DNA from: Hawksworthiomyces lignivorus | Lineage: Eukaryota > Ascomycota > Sordariomycetes > Ophiostomatales > Ophiostomataceae | Length of the DNA: 64,000 nucleotides | Direction of reading: 5' to 3' | NCBI GenBank assembly: GCA_002917075.1 | Contig: NTMA01000007.1 | Location: 310,001-374,000 of the forward strand | Part shown: positions 10,441 through 23,014 of the stretch, piece after piece | Layout: each line of letters begins with the position of its first letter | Numbering within the stretch: position 1 is the stretch's first letter | Translations under genes and position numbers: made by a program | The notes under the pieces: model-generated | Told to the model about the DNA's origin: nothing | What the model saw: the letters and a program-made list of their open reading frames with translations, nothing else | Databases searched by the model: none

Positions 10441-12488
10441 GCTAACCAGAACTGTGGTGCGTGGTGGAAGACGCGGCAGTTAAGTGCGCGCGCAATGCAG
10501 CTTACACGACTATGCAGGAGATGGAGGCCAGCAGGCAACGGCGAGCAGAAAAAGCTTCTAGGGTACCACTAAAGGGGTGATGCGGAGGGTCTAAATTAAG
10601 GACGAACAAAGAACTGGTAATAAATCAGAGTAACGGTTTTTGGCTCTTTGAGCAGGCGCTGAAGGCATTAACAGCATGATCTTTTCCTTTAGCAAGGGAA
10701 ATCCGGGCTTACTACCCCAGAAATTGTCAGACATCTGCTACCACACCGCCGTTTTCATTGGCCCCCACCACCCCGGTACCCCTTATTCTTATGATCCTAG
10801 ATGCTACCTACTCTAGATAGCATGCAGCGGATCCTCAAGAATAGGTATTTGTCTGGTGTTTTTTTTTTCTTCCTATTATAATATTTGTATACAATAAAGT
10901 CAAACTCTGTGATGTAGTAGTTCCAACAGATTGACATTGCCATGGTCCGTGACTATGACAGCATGCGGTACAATCACGGCTTTTAATGCTCTCATAAGTT
11001 TGCATCACAGCTGTCAGCAACAAACTAGAAAACCCCGTGTTATCCAAGTCCGCAAATAACATCAATCGGCTCCGAAAGAAAAAAAAAGCCTTGTGTAAAA
11101 TGTAAGCAGCGGGTTGCGGGGTGGCTTCACGTAAGGTTATTTCCACTGAGAAATAGAAATACATACGACTATTGCAAGTCAAGATATCGTGATTACACCT
11201 AAGCATCTCATTTTCAATACTGAACTCTTTGGGACGGGTTGAGAAATATACTGTTGCCAAAAGACAGAGCCAGTGTCGATTGACCCCAGCCACTGTCCAC
11301 TTACTACCGTCGCCTCGAGAGTAGCTCTCACCGCGGAGAACTCCCGTTAAGTAAACTATAAATATGCTATAATTTTCTTTTGCAATAAAGATATCGTATT
11401 TATATAGAGCCTGACGAAGACACCAAAGTTAATCACTGCCAATATATAGCTTCACATATCCCAAATAGAGAAGCGGCTAGCCTTGTGAGTTGTAGAAACT
11501 GCTGCAGCATGGTCTCCAAGCCGTTAGAGGAGGTTGCTAGGACGTTGGTTTTGCTAATCGTCATCACCGTAGTGGAACATAAAAGGAGCGACTGAATTTT
11601 TGCCTTATTTTTTACTTGGATAGGCAGGCATTATTAAAATACGGAAAAGGGGAGGCAGAGCATTTTGATTAGACAAATCCATATCGAACAAGATTTGATT
11701 GGTGCCAAATTGGCGAGGTTACAAAATAGACCTCAGGTCAACGATATGAGGCTGATCTGGCCACAAGTCTCTCATAGACTGGCTGAATCACCAACTTCTA
11801 GAAGTCCAGAAGAGACGCTATCACTCCCTTCAGGAGTAGGATTCACTAGACAACTAGAGATCAGGCTGTCCTATCCTTCCTACTTCGGTTGGAAGCAGTT
11901 GCGATGGCCTTTATGATTAGATTGAGAACTATCCGGAACCTTAGTTGAGAGAAAAAAGCTAAGAAAGTCGTAAAAGCAGCATAGAAAAAAAGGCACCGTG
12001 GATTTAATACTGTATTCAAAACAACACAGCAAAGTAGAAATGAAAATTAAAATAAAGAGGAAGGAAATGGTTATGAAAAGTCGAGATTACAAGAGAGTTA
12101 CGAAGGAAAAGAGCACAGGTATTTTTGTGTGGTTGTCGAGAGAGGCAAAGAGACTTAAGCCAATAAGTGAGGCAGGATCGGCCATATATTCTCACAATAA
12201 TAAACTCATAGCATGCTCAGCAGGCGCGTTAAGGAACAGGCCGCCAAGAGAGGCCTCGCTTTCTCACTTTCCACGTGCTTTAAAATCTTAGTATTGTTGG
12301 CCAACCATTCACGTACAGCTTGTTCGACTGCACCGGGTCAGGTCGGGCTTTACGCAATTGCTAGCTCTCCGACGCTTCATATAGTTTTCCCCGCGCTCAG
12401 CTGCATCTTGGATAATGGCCAGATGCGCTTATCTCGGAAATATTAACTGCGCAACATAGATTGACGACGGCACAAAGAGAGCTTTATC
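10441..12488. other. Divergent intergenic region, AT-rich
   Basis: About 2 kb between the UPC2-like gene and the phospholipase gene. Mostly AT-rich, with A-rich stretches around 11940-12110. Open frames here look random and lack splice-supported extension. I see no repeat family or gene remnant I can name. Confidence 0.55.
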
Positions 12489-15400
12489 ATGGCCGAATAT
12501 TTGTAAGTCCTCGTAGGCTGTCGTCAAATATAAATTTATGAGAAAAAAGGCTAACTCACTAAATGTGAAGTCATTACGGGCATGATAATGCCGACACCGA
12601 GGAGCAGATTGCGTATCAGAGAGAAATTCTCGCAAGCCAGTTCGGCGCAGCCGCACCGGTCACTGATGAGGAAAGCTTCTCTTCGGATCGCGGCTTAGAC
12701 CGCGGCATCAGAACTTCTGGTGGCGACTTCGCTAAGAAGGCTCTGGGAGTGCTGGGATACGTAGGAGAGACCGTCCAGAGCGGCGCCAGGTATTTCAAAG
12801 TTGAGAAGCAAGTCACAAGGGATCTAGATGACCCAGTCAAATTCCCAGAGGTCGCTCATGTCGCCTACGTTCGCAAGGGGCTCGGCCTCTCTCCAGAAGA
12901 GGCTTCCTTCTTAGCTGCGAGAAAAGCCCGCATGAGAGAGAGCTTCGCGAGGTACATGGGCTTGGATCCTGCCTCAGTCCACCCAGACGACATCCCAACC
13001 ATCGCTTTTGGAGGCTCCGGTGGAGGATACCGAGCCATGCTCGCCATGCTTGGCTATTCCCTGGCGATGAAGCAGACAGGACTGTGGGATCTGCTGACCT
13101 ACATTTCCGGTGTATCTGGATCATGTAAGCTCCCCCTCAGATGGGTGGAAAGCCAATGTCAGTGAAGGATCAAGATAGCTAACTGTTCTCACAGGCTGGG
13201 CCATTGCCTCTTATTACACTCTTGGTCACGGCGACGTGCTGAAAGTCATAGAGCACTGCAAGAAACGCCTATCGCCTCTGCATCCCTTGTCGCCAGGTGC
13301 TGTGCAGAAAGTCCTTAGCATCCCCCGTGGCGACTATGAAACTCTTGGTCCCATTGTCCAGAAGAGAAGGAGTGGGCTGTCAACCGTGGCCATGGATTTG
13401 TATTCCGTCTTCACCACAGGCTATCTCTTCTACCAAGAGGATCCCGTGATGCAGCCGATGGGAAGCGCTTCCGCTGAGATCCCAGGGTACCACAGGGCGT
13501 GGTGGAAGTGGACACAGGCCATACCATTCCTGGCCAATGGTGCAGAGCCGCTGCCGATCATGACGGCTATTCGTCATGAGCGGCCGTGGAAAGACTGGGC
13601 GGATGCCGAGCACCCGTTTGCCGACAATGACCCCACCGCGAAGGAGCAGCGGGACGCCGAAGATGCTTGGTGGCAGTGGTTCGAGCTCAGCCCATACGAG
13701 GTGGGGTGCGACGAGCTCGAGGCGTGGTGCCCGACGTGGGCATTCGGACGGCAGTTTGAGGGCGGCAAGTCGGTCAGCACCTCGCCCGAGCAATCCCTTG
13801 CCCTCCTCCTGGGGCTGTGCACCAGCGCTCCGGCTGGTCCGCTGTCCAGCTATCTCACCACGATCCAGAGGAACCTTCCCAGCGGCTTTATCGGGGACAC
13901 CATCAACAACGTGGCGTCGGGAATCGCCAGGATGTGGGGAAAGCAGGAAACGGCGGTTTTCGAGAACCACCATCCGCTCCATGCGTCCAACGAACACAAC
14001 TTTGTGTTTCATATTACGCCAACGCCGCCCGATGTTGCAAGGCCTCCAGGCATCGAGAATTCGCCTCGGATTCATCTTATCGACAGTGGCCTAGTAAGTC
14101 GTGTCAATTCCAACAATGGAACGTGTTCCTCTGTTAAATACTAGAAACTAATGATCTGCTTCATAGGATAATAATTGTCCAACAGTAAGGCAATCTTGCA
14201 TCTATCGAGTCCTTCGGGGCCTAACCTGTATGTATAGAACTGACAAATATGATCGATATAGTACGTGATGCTGCGCCCGGAGCGCATGGTCGACGTCGTT
14301 TTCAACATGGATGCTTCGTCTGACGTCCAGAAGGATTCTTTCCAGCAGCGCGTCAGCCAAATCGGATACCGCCGCAGCCTGGAGTTTAAAAGGCTGCTCG
14401 ACGTCAAGCCGGGTACAGACCCTGCTGATCCCGACCGCTTCAAAGGCCTGTACGCGCAGATCTACAACGGAACCTTGATGCCCCAGCGCCCGGAGACCGT
14501 CGTCGATTCCTACGGCAAGACAGTGACGAACCCGCCCGCACAGCCTAGCCGCCAAGACTGCACCATGGTGTACATGCCTCTGCTGCCGAACGAGCGGGCT
14601 GTCCCCGGCTACGACCCGTCCACGGCCAAGTTCAGCGGCAGCTACAACCTGGTCTGGACGCCGGAGCAGGTGGACATGATTATCAAGACCAGCGTCGCCA
14701 ACTTTTACGAGGGACAAGACACTATCAAAGAAGTGCTCTATAATGCGTATATGCGCAAGAAAGCGATGCGTGAGCAGGCCTTCCCTAGTGCGGGACAACC
14801 ATATGGGAGTGCAGGTCAACCCCAAGGGAGTGCGGGCCAACCCTATGGAAGTACGGGACAGCCACCCTATGGTAGTGCAGCCCCGCCAGCTGGGAGTGCA
14901 GGACAACCCTATGGTAGTACGGGCCAGCCACCCTATGGTAGCGCTGGCCCACCAGCTGGGAGTGCAGGCCAACCATATGGCAGTGCAGGCCAACAATATG
15001 GTGGTGTGGGCCAGCCGCCCCATGGCAGTGCATCCCCGCCGTCCGGGAGTGTAGGCCAGCCTTACGGAAATACAAGCCAGCCCCAGGGTAGTGCAGGCCA
15101 GCCTTACGGCAATGCGGGCCAGCCGCCCCTTGGCAGTGCAAGCCAGCCTTATGGCAGTGCAGGTGTTGCAGGCCAACCCTATGGTACTGTGAGTCAGCCA
15201 TCTGGGGGTGCAAGCCAGCCTTATGCTAGTGCAGGCCAACCCTATGGGAGCACGGCCCAGCAGCATGGTGGTGTGGGCCAGCCCTATGGAGGTGCAGGAC
15301 AGCCCTATGGAAATGCGGGACAGCCCTATGGGAGCCCAGGTCAGCCATCTGGGAGCGTAGGCCAGCCGTATGGAAGTCCAGGTCAGCCCCATGGGAGTGC

Positions 15401-15707
15401 GGGCCAACCTTATGGTAATGCAGGCCAACCGCCCTACCAACCATCTGGGAGTGCAAGTCAGCCGCCCTATGGTGCTGTAGGCCAGCCGTCTGGAAACGCA
15501 GGTCAGCCTTATGGTAGTGCAGGCACACAGTATAGTGGTGCAGGCCAGACGGCTGGAAGCGTAGGCCCGCCAACTGGAAGTGCGGCTCAACCCTATGGCA
15601 GCGCAGGTCAGCCTTATGGCACTGCAGACCAGCCTTCTGGTAGTGGAGGTCAGCCACCTGGGAGTGTTGGCCAACCCTATGGCAACGCAGGCCAACCCTA
15701 TAGATGA
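12489..15707 (+). CDS. cPLA2-type phospholipase with a long heptad-repeat tail
   Basis: Exons 12489-12502, 12571-13124, 13195-14093, 14167-14184 and 14262-15707; 976 aa. The 18-bp fourth exon encodes DNNCPT and is needed to join the catalytic region. The nucleophile elbow is FGGSGGGYRA with Ser154; the second dyad residue is the Asp of IDSG (about Asp486). These fit the PLA2c/lysophospholipase fold, a Ser-Asp dyad enzyme that cleaves fatty acyl esters of phospholipids. No signal peptide is seen (MAEYFHYGHDN start), so it is probably cytosolic. From residue 671 to the end (about 306 aa) the protein is a GSAGQPY-like repeat, annotated separately. The first two introns and the start rest on splice signals and on the tidy N-terminus they give. 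Confidence 0.9.
14787..15702 (+). repeat. Coding tandem repeat, 21-bp unit (GSAGQPY heptad, about 43 copies)
   Basis: Imperfect 21-bp units encode G-S-A-G-Q-P-Y with variants (GSTGQPPYG, GNAGQPYG, GGVGQPYG, GSAAPPAG). Third-base differences between units show that the array is not a very recent copy burst, while the heptad period is kept throughout. It lacks stops on the opposite strand too. Confidence 0.95.
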
Positions 15708-16677
15708 GAAGATCCTCCGGACGCACCTCAAGTACGGTTAGATATAGAGTATTTCTTCAGTGCACACTGCGATAAGCTAATTTATACTTGAAATTATTAA
15801 ACATTGATCTTTAAATGGATGAAGGTATTGATAAACTCATCTCTACTCTTATGTCCCTATCCGCCATATCCATAGAGCTTTAGTGATTAGCTTCTCAATG
15901 ACGCCAACTGATCAGATATCAATCCTTTTTTTGCGTAGCTTGCGCGCTACAGTGTCGAGGACTTCTTTTGAATATTCTACCTCAAGTAAGCGTGCCTCAT
16001 GACCAGGCAGCCAAAAGCGATCTCAGCGTAGAATACAAGCTTATTTCATGACCTGTGGTCTGACTCCCTTCCGTGACGAAGGTATCTCTTGACGAAAGGG
16101 ACCTTATACAGCTGATACTATCAACACAAAATATGCCCCTATCCTGATCCTCGTCGCAGACCCTAGCTTAGCTATGTTCAGCAAGACATATTACGTCAAG
16201 AAATTAATTGGACAACGACTCCGTCGAAGGAGTATGGTGGTTGCTTGATATATGGCCAACGTTTAAGGAGCAAAATAGACGCATGAAAGAGTGAATGCAA
16301 TTCTCAGCTCGCAAGATAGCTGAAATCATAGGATCGCATGTAGTGGCACGGCGTTTAATGCATATGGCAGCTTGTGAATTCATTTGTGTGATACACAGCT
16401 AAGCGGGTGGGCATCCCCATGTACATATCCGGAAGCTGTGCACAGGTTTATTGGTTACCGTTGCAACTTCCAAATTGGGCGAAGATATTCCATTCCGAGC
16501 CGCTCTTTCCTTAACGGAACAGCAACATCATAATACTACCCCTTTCTAGTTAATTATTCATATAGCCGGGTTATTTGTGAATTCGACTCAAATCTCACCT
16601 CCAATGTGACGTTCTCCTGGCTTCTTTTCTGCCTCATTCTTTAGCCTCGTCAGGAAATCTCTGGCCATACAGCTGCA
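15708..16677. other. Intergenic region
   Basis: 3' flank of the phospholipase gene and promoter of the glycoside-hydrolase-like gene. No further feature seen. Confidence 0.6.
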
Positions 16678-18667
16678 ATGATGGCTGCCACGGCATCTTC
16701 TGTCTTGCTCGCGCTGTTGTTGGCAATTCCTACGGCACGTGGCCAACAGACCGGTGTACATACCGATTGGCCTCGGTGGTGCGGAAAAGTCTATGAGTCG
16801 GGGTATGCTGGGATGGGCTTCCTTCTTATTTTCCTGGGACATTCCTATGTATTTCTAAACTTGCTAACACAATTGATCAGATACTCGAGTTTTAATCCTG
16901 GTGGTCAGACGGTTAAGCCCAAGGCGGTATCCAATGGACCTTTACTCTATGTCCAAGTAGCACCTCGCTACAGCCTCTACTTAGATAATGAGTCCCATGG
17001 CGAGTTTGTCGTACGGACAGCCTTGTCGCCGTATTTTGGAAGTCCTCTACCTGCTTCCGCAAACAGCAGCACTGCAAAGCTCGCCGACCGCGAGAAGCGA
17101 GATTTGCATTTCACTATTTCTCTGCAAAGCACTGGCCGTATCCTGGCTAGTGGTACAGCGGGATTCAACGCCTTGCAGGCGCAAGACACATTCGTTCCGT
17201 TCAATTTGACGAATGGGCTTATCCAGTCGAGCTTGGTGGGACAAAATGTGACGCTCACGGGCTGGGTGGCAGGCCCTGGCAACGCTGCTAATGGGACTTA
17301 CACGGCCACGACCGAGCTCTTTTATCTGCCGGAGAAGAAAACCGGCAGCGTGACGCGACTTGACAACGTCAACGGTGGCTTTCTGTTCCGCAATACGTCA
17401 GATCCGCAGAGCCATTTTGAACCTTTCTTTCCATATGGCTTCTACTCCTCTTACGACGGATTCCTCTCTGGCGTATCCGATAATGCTTCCGCCGCAAGCG
17501 TCATCGGCAAGTACGCTGGCTTTGGCCTCAATGCCATGACGCCACTGACGCAGTACCCACAGTCGGCCGCTGCATTTGCTTACATGGAAGCGACAAACCT
17601 GCGGTTCCAGTTCGACTTGCGCGAAGGCTACACGAATCTGACGTGGGTCACTAACCAGGTCACTGCGGCACACAACAACGCCGCCCTCTTTTCGTATTGG
17701 AGCGCAGATGAGTATGTCACCAAATATTTGGACACAAAGTCCATTCCATTCTCTATCCTCTGTAGTATGCTTTCGTGATAAGTTTTTAACATACTCTTGC
17801 AGACCCGATGGCCACCAGGATCCCTTTGACGCACCCGTCAATGCCCGCAGCACCATCCGCAGCATTGACCCATACCATCCTGTGGCCGTCGTGCTCAACT
17901 GCCAGGACTACTACTTTGGGCCGTACACGGACGGCGCCGACGTCATCATGGAGGACGTCTACCCGATCGGCACCAACGCGACCTTCTCCAAGTGGGGCAC
18001 GGCCTGCAACGCGACACTGGGCGACTGCGGCTGCGACAACTGCCAAGGCGGGGCGCACGCCGTCCAGGACGTGCGCGACCGGCTCGACGATCTGGCCCGC
18101 TACGAGAGCTGGCTAGGCCGGTGGCCCAAGACCAAGGTGCACAACCCGCAGAGCTTCCACGGCGAGGGCTACTGGTCCCGGGACCCCACACCCGCCGAGG
18201 AGTGGGCCATGGTGCTCCTGGCCGTCAACCACGGCGCCCAGGCCATCATCTCGTGGGTCTACCCGGCTGCCGACGTGCTGGCTGCTGCACATGGCCAGTT
18301 GGCCCTGGTGCTGGCCTCCAGGCCGGTGCTGGACTTTGTCGTGGCCAACGACCGGCCGCACGCAGTGCCGGCTCCCTCGGAGGCACCCAACGTCGACGTA
18401 GCCTACTGGCGTCGGGGAAACCAACTGCTGGTGTCAGTCGTCAACGGTGGATACGATGACTACACACAGCCAGTGTCGATTCCCATTCCGGCGGTAGCAA
18501 CCGCAGCAACCGTCGCCCAGTCGAAGGACAGCCAGCAATTCTCTGATTTCCGCAAAATTAACAGCGTACCCTGGGGCAACCTGACGTGGTCGTGGGTAGA
18601 TGGAAAGCTATCGACGGACAAGGTTCCCGCTTTAGCGACAAGCCTGGTGATTTTATCAACAGAATAA
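16678..18667 (+). CDS. Secreted glycoside-hydrolase-like protein (TIM-barrel GH superfamily)
   Basis: Exons 16678-16802, 16881-17711 and 17803-18667; 606 aa. The first about 22 residues form a signal peptide ending near TARGQQ. An N-terminal beta-rich part (residues about 40-220, several N-glycosylation sequons) is followed by LFRNTSDPQSHFEPFFPYGFYSSYDGFLS, where the barrel seems to begin. WSADEPDG, rebuilt across the second intron, puts Glu319 in a typical acid/base position; MEDVYP is another possible catalytic site. Relatives are usually annotated only as glycoside hydrolase subgroup catalytic core; the substrate is unknown. Expected to act outside the cell on polysaccharide. The alternative ATG three bases downstream changes nothing. 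Confidence 0.8.
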
Positions 18668-18993
18668 GAGCGAAAAGTATGGAAGAAATGAAACTTTGTC
18701 TTAATGCTAAGAACAAGGAGCGTAATAGTTACATTACAGTTTTCAATGTCCAAATTCTAAAATGCATCTTCCTGCAGTCCATTTTGGCGATCTATGCAGT
18801 TCTGTTTCTCCTCATAGTCCAATAATATGCAATGCGTCGCCCCCGTTTGTATGCAGTAAAATCCGAATCCAAAACTTATACCGCCTTTCTTCCACTGCAT
18901 CCTCCTCCTCTCTCCACTTGATGATATTTTTGGTTGCATGCCTCTGAGAGGCAGCTGTTTCTGAGATAGCAGGTGTCCTAGACTGATCCATTC
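18668..18993. other. Convergent 3' region
   Basis: 3' flanks of the glycoside-hydrolase-like gene and SYG1. No gene seen. Confidence 0.6.
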
Positions 18994-21900
18994 TTATTGC
19001 TTCCGGTCTTCCTCGTCCTCCTCTTCGTCCTCTTCGCGGAAGCCATACACCTGCTCGCCACCGCCGTCTCGCCCGGGCCCCTCGCGCCGCCACCGCTGGT
19101 GCTGCCGGGCCTCTACCATCTCCTCCTCCTCCTGCTCATCCTCGTCCTCTTCTTCCTCCGCCAGCAGGCCTCCATGGCCCTCCGCTTCCACCTCTGCCTC
19201 CTCGTCGTCATCTGCGTGCTCGTCGTCGCTGTCATCCACCGCCTGCCGACCGCCCATTAGCATCGGCGACGCCTCGGCCGCATCGCCGCCGCCAGACCCA
19301 CCGGTCTCGGGCCGGCGCTTCTTCTCAAAGTCTTGCTTGTGCGCCTCGGCAATGATCATGCCAAGGGTCTTCCGCCCCAGTGTGCTACCGCCGCCACCGA
19401 GCGTGCTGGTCAGGCGACGCCGCAGGGTGCCACCACCGGCCTCCAAGGCTGGCGACGGCTCTATGATCACACCTGTAGCCCTGCCAGCCACGCCTTCTTC
19501 GGCGGCGCCTGTGTCCGTGGGCAGGGTGCCGGCGGCACTTGCCGGCGTGCCACCAGCTTGCGGTTGCCGACCAGAACGCATGCTTCCGGCCAAAGTGGCG
19601 CGGCCGCCAGGCGTGCCGAGAATGCCAGCCGCATCTGGCGCAGTGCCGCCGTGGGCGAGATCGTGCTCGCTAGCAGCGCCCAGGAAATCCTGACTCGGCC
19701 GGGGCGATTCGATCTCATGCAAGTGGTAGGGCAGCGGCACGTCGCGGGAGGCCTTGTACTGGGCGACGTTGGCGCAGTGCTCGTTCTCGACGCGGAAGAG
19801 GGTCCACATTCCACGGCGGGTGGCCTCGGCCAAGGAGACGAGGAATGAGCAGATAGTGCTGTGCTGAGCGTCGTGGGTGAAGATAGCGTAGAAGATCCAG
19901 GAGAAACGCAGAATCGGGTCGATGATCATGATAGCGTAATAGAGCCAGCGGCGCTTGAGGGCTAGGATGTCGCGCAGCAAGAAGTGGCGCGAACCAGCCT
20001 GAAGCAGGGAGAAGTCCATAAACAGATCCCAGAAGGCTAATGGCGAGAAGGAAGAGGTTAGCAGAGCAACAAAAGGATGAAAGGGCCTTGTTAGGATTTG
20101 GAGGTGTGGAATGCTAGGCTTACAGGTGTAGATGCTGTTCATGGTCGAAAACGTGATGAACAGAGCCAGGTTGGTATGCGAACCGTCGATGCGGTAGAGA
20201 CTGAGACACATATTGCTGATGATAGTCATGGTGTACTTGCCGCAGTTGACCAGATGAGGAAACATGTTCTTGGTGTCGCGATACCGACGGATACACTGAA
20301 ACGCGCGCCAGATGGGTGGCAGGGTGGAAAAGAAGCCCAGCAGCCGGGAGTTGCTAGAGTTGCACTGAGCGGGGTTGTTCCAGGCGTTGGCGTAGAGACA
20401 GAAGAAGAGCTCAATGTTCTAGTAGAGCTATTAGCAACAAGAAAGAGGACGGCGCAGCAGGGGAGAGAGAAAAAGGCGGCTGGGCGAGGACATACACAAG
20501 TAGGGTAGATGAGCGAGCAGTAGATGTCACCAAGAAAGAAATCACGGAATTCGACCGGGTACAAACCAGCAAAGAAAAGGCGCCACTGCAGTAGGTTCCG
20601 TCAGCAAAACCAACCCATTCCAAAGGATAGAAAGGGGGAAGAGAGAAGAAGATACACACGTGCGAATATAGGAACCACTTGCGGCTGCGGTGCCAGAGAG
20701 TGGGGGCCGGGAAGAAGAGGAGGACGAAGGTGAGGCCGATGAGCATGACCGGGTAATAGAGGAAGAGGCGGGGATTGGCTGCGTCGGAGAAGTTGAGCCA
20801 GAGGAAGAGGCCGAAGAGCAGGAGGAAGAAGCTGGGGAACTGGCTGAGCTGGCGCCAGTCGAGGTGGGAGCGGGGGTCGAACTCAAAGATGAAGGGGTAG
20901 TTGATCTTGTTGCGGGCCCAGGCCCAGCAGTCGAGGCAGAAGAAGGCGAAGAGGTAGAGCATGAGGAAGTAGCCGCCGTAGATCTGCAGCAGGTAGCTGG
21001 TGTGCAGGCGGGTGACGGGGTCCGGGTGGTGCAGCAGGGTATCGACGCCGTGGACGAGGCCCTGCAGGGTGAAGACGGCGCCGACGCCGAGCAGGAGGCC
21101 GTTGCGGAAGGCGCTGCCGGACTCGTCGCCGGGCCGCTTGGTGAGGGCGCGCAGCTTGCCGGCGGCGATCTTGTGGTTGCCGCGCTCAAAGTAGCGGGCG
21201 TAGAGGTCCTCGACAGCGACGATGAGGTCGTCGACGACGGTGCTGTTGACGAACCAGGCGCGGTTGACCTTTTCGTTCATGTAGCGGTAGGGCGGGCGGG
21301 CGTTGACGGCCTTGTCGTACTTCTTGTTGAGCTTGCGGAAGGCGGTGCGGTTGAGCAGCGCGTACGACTTGAGCAGCTCGAGGCCGCGGTAGAACTCCTG
21401 CAGCGCCAGCTTGAGCTTGCGCTTGGCCGTGCGGTAGGGGATCTCGTGGTCGCCCGGCCGCCGCGTGTAGTCGCGGTGCGCCGGGTCGGCACCCAGCACG
21501 CCGGCGGTGGCGCCGCCGACCCCTCCCAAGATCCGCGGCGTCTGCGGCATCTTCTGCAGGGCCTTGGAGTTGGGCCCCGGCTTGAAAAGCTTGGCGCGCA
21601 ACGGCGCGATCCACTCGTGCTGAATGTCCCAGCTCTTGCCGTCCTGGCCGGCGGCGCCAGAGTTGCCCTGCTCCTGCGGCTGGTGCTGCTGCTCGTCTCC
21701 GGATGCGCCGGGGCTCATGCTCTCGTTTCCGTTTCCGTTGCCGAGGCCGCCGCCGCCGCCGCCACCAGCGTCGGCGTTGGCGTCGCGCTGTTTGCGCGCC
21801 TGCTGGATCTCGTTGATGCGGCGGTTGCGCATCTCGTGCAGCTGCTCGCGCAGCAGGGCCAGGCGCTCGCCGGCCTGGGCCTCCTTCTGCTTGTAAAAGG

Positions 21901-23014
21901 TCTCGACCTTGTCGAGCTCGCCGTCCAGAAAACGGAAGAACTCGAGCTCGCGCTCGCGCACATCGTCGAACACGCGCAGGTCGATGTCGTCCTTGTTCTC
22001 GCCGTCGGGCCGCCACCCCTGCTGGCCTCCGCCGCCGCTACGCCACGACCCGGGGGACGCCACGGAGAACATGCGGCGCAGGCGCTGCCGCGGCGTTAGC
22101 TCGTACGGTGTCGGGTCGCGGGAGGACGATGGAAAGCTGCCCCCGCCGCCGCCGCTGCTGCTGATCCCGCCGCCGAGACCTCCTACTGCGGGGGGCGTGT
22201 GGTACGGCACGGCCATGGACGCGCTCCGCCGCTGGGGCGGACGCACCCAGGGCGGTGTGGCCTTCATGACGCTGGGCGGGGACACAGCCTGCCGGGTGCC
22301 GTCCTCGCCGCCACCAGGTAGGGCCGCAGCCTTCGGCCGGGTCCGGCTGGCCGAAGCATCGCCCGCGGCGATGGTCCCGCCGCCGCCAATAGTGGACAGG
22401 TTGGACGGCACGCGCAGGGCCGGGGCCGGCAGCTCAAAGGCGTGCGCGCTGCTATCGGCGGTGGCCACGGACGGGCTCCGCATGCGTGTCGGCGGCGAGA
22501 TGCTGCCATAGTGGCGCGGCCGGTCCTGCAGCGCCGGTGACGTCAGGCTCTGGCGCTCGCCGGCCGCCTCTGCTGCACCAAGCTTGCTGCTGCCACCGCC
22601 GCCGCCACCACCGCGCGGCGTGGCTTTGGATCTGCCCAGGCGTGCAGGGCTCGCGCGAAGAGACGCTTGCTCGTCGTCATCGTCGCCTGTGCGTCGCGGT
22701 GGCTTCTGAGCAAAGGGACTGCCCGGCGCAAAGAGGTTGCTCGGGGTCTGGCGGGGCGGTAGGAGGTCGCCGGTGCGGCGGAGGATCGGGGTCGCATTGG
22801 CACGATTGATAGCTTTCGCAACAGCTTTAACGTACCGCTTGCCGGCCTTGTAGTCGAGGTACTTGATGCGCCATTCTAGAACACAAACCCATTCCTTGTC
22901 AGAATCAAATGCGCCCTTCTTCTCCTTCCCACAGACGATGAGAAAACAGGAATATAATCAGCTGAGGATCTTACCGGGAACGAGCTCTTGCTCGAGCTCC
23001 TTTGCGAACTTCAT
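18994..23014 (-). CDS. SYG1: SPX-EXS phosphate exporter, SYG1/XPR1 homologue
   Basis: Exons 23014-22975, 22875-20660, 20585-20496, 20418-20124 and 20036-18994; 1227 aa. The SPX domain starts at the first residue (MKFAKELEQELVPEWR). It is interrupted by long Gly/Pro/Ser-rich insertions, then resumes with ELEFFRFLDGELDKVETFYKQKE. The helix bearing the inositol-polyphosphate-binding lysines is visible (KRKLKLALQEFYRGLELL and AFRKLNKKYDK). Transmembrane helices follow, and the EXS part includes FYPVEFRD-like residues across intron 2 (LYPVEFRDFFLGDIYCS) and FWDLFMDFSLLQ across intron 4. The last about 200 residues are acidic and disordered. XPR1-type proteins export inorganic phosphate and sense phosphate status through SPX; in fungi they lie in the plasma or Golgi membrane. 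Confidence 0.95.

Noticed and set aside
10835..11293. 152-aa minus frame in the AT-rich gap
   Set aside because: Random composition, no motif, no exon partner.
11665..11916. 83-aa plus frame, first thought a transposon relic
   Set aside because: No recognisable reverse transcriptase, transposase or terminal repeat around it.
14202..15731. A 509-aa open frame on the minus strand opposite the phospholipase 3' part
   Set aside because: It exists because the 21-bp repeat has no stop in this antisense frame. Its product is a matching low-complexity repeat, and it has no start context or family.
20690..22099. A 469-aa plus frame opposite SYG1
   Set aside because: Shadow of GC-rich SYG1 coding DNA. 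The minus-strand protein has clear SPX and EXS motifs.
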